64,000 bases of DNA from positions 82,855 to 146,854 of the forward strand of contig NZ_FXYX01000006.1 of the NCBI RefSeq assembly GCF_900169265.1, read 5' to 3'. This stretch comes from Brevibacterium iodinum ATCC 49514. Its GTDB lineage: Bacteria; Actinomycetota; Actinomycetes; Actinomycetales; Brevibacteriaceae. Below the pieces are notes generated by a model. That model searched no databases. It was not told the DNA's origin and worked only from the letters and a program-made list of their open reading frames with translations. Shown piece after piece: positions 61,581 through 64,000 of this stretch (positions within the stretch are counted from its first letter, which is position 1; every line of letters starts with the position of its first letter). Made by a program: the position numbers and the translations under genes.

Positions 61581-62270
61581 ATGGCTGATTCGCACGATGC
61601 GCAACTGGATGTCGCCGCGCAGATCCGCACCGACATCATCAAGGGCAAGCTCGAGCCCGGGACCAAGCTGCGCGAAGTCGTGTTGGCCGAACGATACGAG
61701 GTGTCGCGGATCCCGATCCGGGAAGCACTGCGCGCGCTCGAAGCCGACGGTCTCGTCGAGTCCCGGAAGTTCAGCGGTTCGGTGGTCGCGCCGTCACCGG
61801 TCGAGGACGCCGAAGATCTGTTCGAGATCCGCATCGTGCTCGAGTCGGCAACCGCGAAGCGTGCGGCGCGCAGGGTGGCAGAGCGCACTGCCGGACAGGA
61901 CCCGGACCCTCGGTGGGCGGAAATCCGTGAAGAGATCGATGCCATCCTCGACGCCGGTGACGCCGTCATCGAGGCGGAACGCTATGAGGACCTCGCGGTG
62001 CTCAACATGCGCTTCCACTTCGCTGTCGCCGAGCTCAGCGGCAGCTTGTCGTTCATCAGCCTCCTTCGTCAGATCTCCGGCAAGATCGAGTGGCTGTACT
62101 CGCTCAACCTCATGCGCCGAGGCCCGCAGGCGTGGCCGGAACATCGCGAGATCATCGCCGCCATCGATGCCGGTCAGGATGCCCTGGCCGCCGAAGTTAT
62201 GGCCCGCCACGTGCGCCGCAGCCGGGATTCCTACTTCTCCACAATGTCCGAACGCCCCGGAACTACCTGA
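61581..62270 (+). CDS. GntR family regulator, FCD subfamily
   Basis: The ATG at 61581 is six bases after GGGGAG; an ATG at 61575 directly abuts that site and is less likely. The protein has 229 residues. The winged helix is LREVVLAERYEVSRIPIREA with LRALEADGLVESRKFSGSVV; the FCD domain contains NMRFHFAVAELSGSLSFISL and WPEHREIIAAI with metal-ligand histidines. It is coupled to gamma-glutamyltransferase and probably binds the TTTGTATACAAA site. Its stop codon lies inside a 52-bp palindrome. Confidence 0.88.
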   Translation: MADSHDAQLDVAAQIRTDIIKGKLEPGTKLREVVLAERYEVSRIPIREALRALEADGLVESRKFSGSVVAPSPVEDAEDLFEIRIVLESATAKRAARRVAERTAGQDPDPRWAEIREEIDAILDAGDAVIEAERYEDLAVLNMRFHFAVAELSGSLSFISLLRQISGKIEWLYSLNLMRRGPQAWPEHREIIAAIDAGQDALAAEVMARHVRRSRDSYFSTMSERPGTT

Positions 62271-62316
62271 CGGGGGCTGAGCAACCTGGCGCCAGGTTGC
62301 TCAGCCCCCGTCAGGT
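62265..62316. terminator. Perfect 52-bp palindrome, copy 1
   Basis: The sequence from ACCTGACGGGGGCTGAGC to its complement GCTCAGCCCCCGTCAGGT is a perfect palindrome centred on GGCGCC at 62288-62293. As RNA it forms a stem of about 24 bp with a minimal loop, overlapping the gntR stop codon, so termination is the simplest role. Confidence 0.85.
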
Positions 62317-62422
62317 GTTTCGGGCGTGGGAAATCATCCTTTTAGGGGAGAGACCGCGACTGGATCTTTGGCTATCGTTGAGTGGTCTCATCGTGGTTTT
62401 CGGCGGAATGCCTTAGCCAGAG

Positions 62423-62674
62423 GTGCGACGGACAAGACAACTCGATTCGCGATCCAGGTCGGTGATCATCACGGTGCAGGAGTCTGCCCATCGTTCAATT
62501 CTGCTCACAAGTCTGAGCTACCCGCTCTTCGTCGCGGGACTCGTTCTGCTGTTCGTATCGAACACCATCCCCGGTACTATGTTGCTGAGCTCCGGCGTCT
62601 TCCTCATCGGCGTGAACGAACTGTGCTTCTATATCGCGAAGAGCGGCGCGAGACAGGATCGTGCCGCCGCTTAG
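62423..62674 (+). CDS. Small two-helix membrane protein
   Basis: From GTG 62423 the frame encodes 83 residues; a GTG at 62462 is an alternative start. Hydrophobic segments TSLSYPLFVAGLVLLFVSNT and LLSSGVFLIGVNELCFYIA suggest a membrane hairpin, ending in a basic tail. No ribosome site is convincing and no family is recognised. It lies between the two large palindromes. Confidence 0.4.
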   Translation: MRRTRQLDSRSRSVIITVQESAHRSILLTSLSYPLFVAGLVLLFVSNTIPGTMLLSSGVFLIGVNELCFYIAKSGARQDRAAA

Positions 62675-62773
62675 CGTCTGCGCTTCTCCAATTCCTGCAA
62701 ACTGTGGCCGGCCGCGGAGGTCGACGAGGGTCCATTCGATCCGTTCCGTCTCTGAGCCGTAATGTCCCCCGAA

Positions 62774-62829
62774 CTACCTGACGGCGTCCCAGCAACCTGG
62801 CGCCAGGTTGCTGGGACGCCGTCAGGTAG
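62774..62829. terminator. Perfect 56-bp palindrome, copy 2
   Basis: A perfect palindrome from CTACCTGACGGCGTCCCAGC to its complement, centred on GGCGCC at 62799-62804. It shares both ends of the arm (ACCTGACGG and CAACCTGGC) and the preceding GAACT with copy 1, but four bases in mid-arm differ, each compensated in the opposite arm. It begins four bases from the stop of the convergent SRPBCC gene. Confidence 0.85.
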
Positions 62830-62832
62830 CAA

Positions 62833-63330
62833 TTAGGGGTGGTCTAGGAGGCGGTCGAGTTTGTTAAAGCCCTCGACGATGCCGTGCTCCATGCCCGAGG
62901 CGACCATGCCGTCGCGGGATTCGAGCGAGTCGAAGATCGAAGTCGACATCAGCCGTGTCCGCCCGTCGCCGAGGTCAGTGAGCGTGAGGATCTCGAGGTT
63001 GACCGCGTCCGGGAATCCCTCAAAGGTGAAGGTCTGGACGATGCGCTCGTTCTCCCGCACCTCGTGGAACGAGCCGAAGAAGGCGTACTCGCCGCGATCA
63101 TCGGTCGAGACGTAGCTCCAGTTCCCGCCGGTCGTCGCATTCCATTCCCGAATCGTGTTCGTGATCGAGTCCGGTCCGCACCACTTCACGAACAGTTCAG
63201 GGTCGATGTGGGCCCGGAACACCTTGTCCGGTGAGGCCGCGAAATCGCGGGTGATCGAGACGGTCTGCACCCCCTCGGGGACGTCGAGCTTGAGAGTCGA
63301 ATAGTCGGCTGCGGTGTCTGTGGTGGTCAT
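62833..63330 (-). CDS. SRPBCC (AHSA1-like) domain protein
   Basis: A 165-residue START-like protein: VSITRDFAASPDKVFRAHID, PELFVKWCGPDSITNTIREW, GNWSYVSTDDRGEYAFFGSF and the C-terminal helix VASGMEHGIVEGFNKLDRLL. These are the usual AHSA1-type motifs for a hydrophobic ligand pocket. It starts one base after the ArsR gene stops; ArsR-SRPBCC pairs are common and the regulator presumably controls both. Confidence 0.88.
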   Translation of the reverse strand: MTTTDTAADYSTLKLDVPEGVQTVSITRDFAASPDKVFRAHIDPELFVKWCGPDSITNTIREWNATTGGNWSYVSTDDRGEYAFFGSFHEVRENERIVQTFTFEGFPDAVNLEILTLTDLGDGRTRLMSTSIFDSLESRDGMVASGMEHGIVEGFNKLDRLLDHP

Positions 63331-63331
63331 G

Positions 63332-63742
63332 TCATGCTCCTTTGCGTGATCTTCTGTGGGGTGATGCGGCCTCGGATCCCTCCGCCGAGGCGGCGCTCGA
63401 TTCCGAGTCGTTCGCTTCCTCGTCCGCGTTCATCGCTTCGAGGACCGCGTCGAGGCGTTGGTAGCGTTCCTCTGCCTGCTGTTTGTATCTTTCGATCCAT
63501 TTCGTCATCAGATCGAACACGTTGTCCTCGAGATGGACCGGTCTGCGCTGGGCGTCACGGGTGCGGGAGACCAGTCCGGAGTCCTCGAGCACCTTGAGAT
63601 GTTTCGATACGGCCTGCAGGCTGACGTCATAAGGTTCGGCGAGTTCGTTCACCGTCGAATCGGCGACGCTGAGCCTGGCCACCATGTCCCGCCTCGTCGG
63701 GTCGGCCAGAGCGGCGAAGACCTTGGACAGCTGATCGGCCAC
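63332..63742 (-). CDS. ArsR family transcriptional regulator
   Basis: The GTG at 63742 lies five bases after GGAGG and is preferred: a longer frame to 63814 would place coding sequence across an operator. The 136-residue protein has the winged helix KVFAALADPTRRDMVARLSV, VNELAEPYDVSLQAVSKHLK and VLEDSGLVSRTRDAQRRPVH. There are no metal-binding cysteines, as in the SRPBCC-associated subgroup. The C-terminal 25 residues are Ser/Ala/Glu-rich. Confidence 0.88.
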   Translation of the reverse strand: MADQLSKVFAALADPTRRDMVARLSVADSTVNELAEPYDVSLQAVSKHLKVLEDSGLVSRTRDAQRRPVHLEDNVFDLMTKWIERYKQQAEERYQRLDAVLEAMNADEEANDSESSAASAEGSEAASPHRRSRKGA

Positions 63743-63777
63743 TGCGGCCTCCTGTGTATCGATATCGAAATCTCTAT

Positions 63778-63840
63778 TCAACCTTTCGGTTGATGAAAAG
63801 CGTAGAACCGACACCTAAATGTAGTCAACCCTTTGGTTGA
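63778..63840. promoter_or_regulatory. Twin ArsR operators
   Basis: Two near-identical palindromes lie upstream of the ArsR gene: TCAACC-TTTC-GGTTGA (63778-63793) and TCAACC-CTTT-GGTTGA (63825-63840), 47 bp apart. A TTGACT hexamer on the minus strand overlaps the distal one and may be the -35. This layout fits autorepression. The remaining 160 bases to the window end show no supported gene. Confidence 0.75.
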
Positions 63841-64000
63841 ATAAAGTTCAAATATTCTCGTCCGCCTCGCTCTAGAACTACTGTGAGTATTGATGGTGGC
63901 TGGTCTGGGACTGGCTGGCAGAGTAGGAACTGACCGTCCCATCGATCATCATGACCCTCAGAACTACTGACTCGAACGATGTCCTCGTCGGGATCTGTCT

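Noticed and set aside
63951..64000. Possible gene start MTLRTTDSNDVLVGIC running off the right edge
   Set aside because: Only 16 codons are visible, with no clear ribosome site; not enough to support a gene.

Overview
The window is GC-rich and densely coded. Its gene content suggests an actinobacterium of the Micrococcales, most likely Brevibacterium: phenylacetate catabolism, creatinase, a DtxR-type iron box and many GTG starts. The genus is inferred from overall gene character, not from a marker gene. I saw no rRNA, tRNA or CRISPR by eye.

Layout. 1-6.1 kb: a 2-oxoacid dehydrogenase E1-alpha gene cut by the left edge, a YqeB-like membrane protein divergent from a TetR regulator, an iron-box-controlled siderophore-interacting fusion protein with a siderophore-binding lipoprotein, and an Lrp regulator. 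6.5-10.8 kb: etfBA coupled to a cytochrome-b-like membrane protein with a long repeat-bearing N-terminus, closed by a strong terminator. 10.9-15.4 kb: a creatine locus (MHS-type transporter, creatinase, IclR regulator), then a GntR regulator divergent from a glyA (serine hydroxymethyltransferase) gene that stops after about 51 codons.

15.4-21.2 kb is a mobile element. It carries a large serine recombinase next to its right junction, a VbhA-like antitoxin with a broken Fic toxin gene, a 537-bp array of twelve different palindromes, and an operon behind a thiamine-pyrophosphate riboswitch: Nudix hydrolase, HMP(-P) kinase, N-glycosidase/deoxyribosyltransferase, and a thymidylate-synthase-fold enzyme with cytosine-type specificity. 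The set resembles pathways that convert CMP to hydroxymethylcytosine-type thiamine antimetabolites. The last gene is truncated where the element meets glyA, and the right flank is the 3' part of an ABC ATPase gene, so a deletion or rearrangement accompanied or followed insertion.

21.6-25.7 kb: a PLP-dependent dehydratase, an MHS transporter and small genes. 25.7-39.6 kb: a complete phenylacetate (paa) pathway. paaZ stands alone; paaR, paaK and paaI are on the minus strand; paaABCDE-J-F-H-G form one overlapping plus-strand run. Four similar 20-bp operators (TACTGACC-N4-GGTCAGTA type) precede paaZ, paaI/paaK, paaA and the MHS transporter at 24.3 kb, defining a probable PaaR regulon. 39.7-48.2 kb: single genes (TVP38-like, HtrA-like protease, OFA transporter with its small subunit, SurA-like lipoprotein, VOC protein, epoxide hydrolase, NAD(P)H oxidoreductase with HxlR regulator, DHFR-fold reductase).

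48.5-56.2 kb: one plus-strand catabolic operon of unknown substrate (SCP2-type thiolase, acyl-CoA ligase, SDR, TRAP transporter with a frameshifted large permease, second SDR). 56.3-63.8 kb: a PPC-domain protein, an MFS exporter, a YoaK-like protein, gamma-glutamyltransferase with a GntR regulator, two related perfect palindromes of 52 and 56 bp, and an ArsR/SRPBCC pair with twin operators. The last 160 bases hold no gene I can support.
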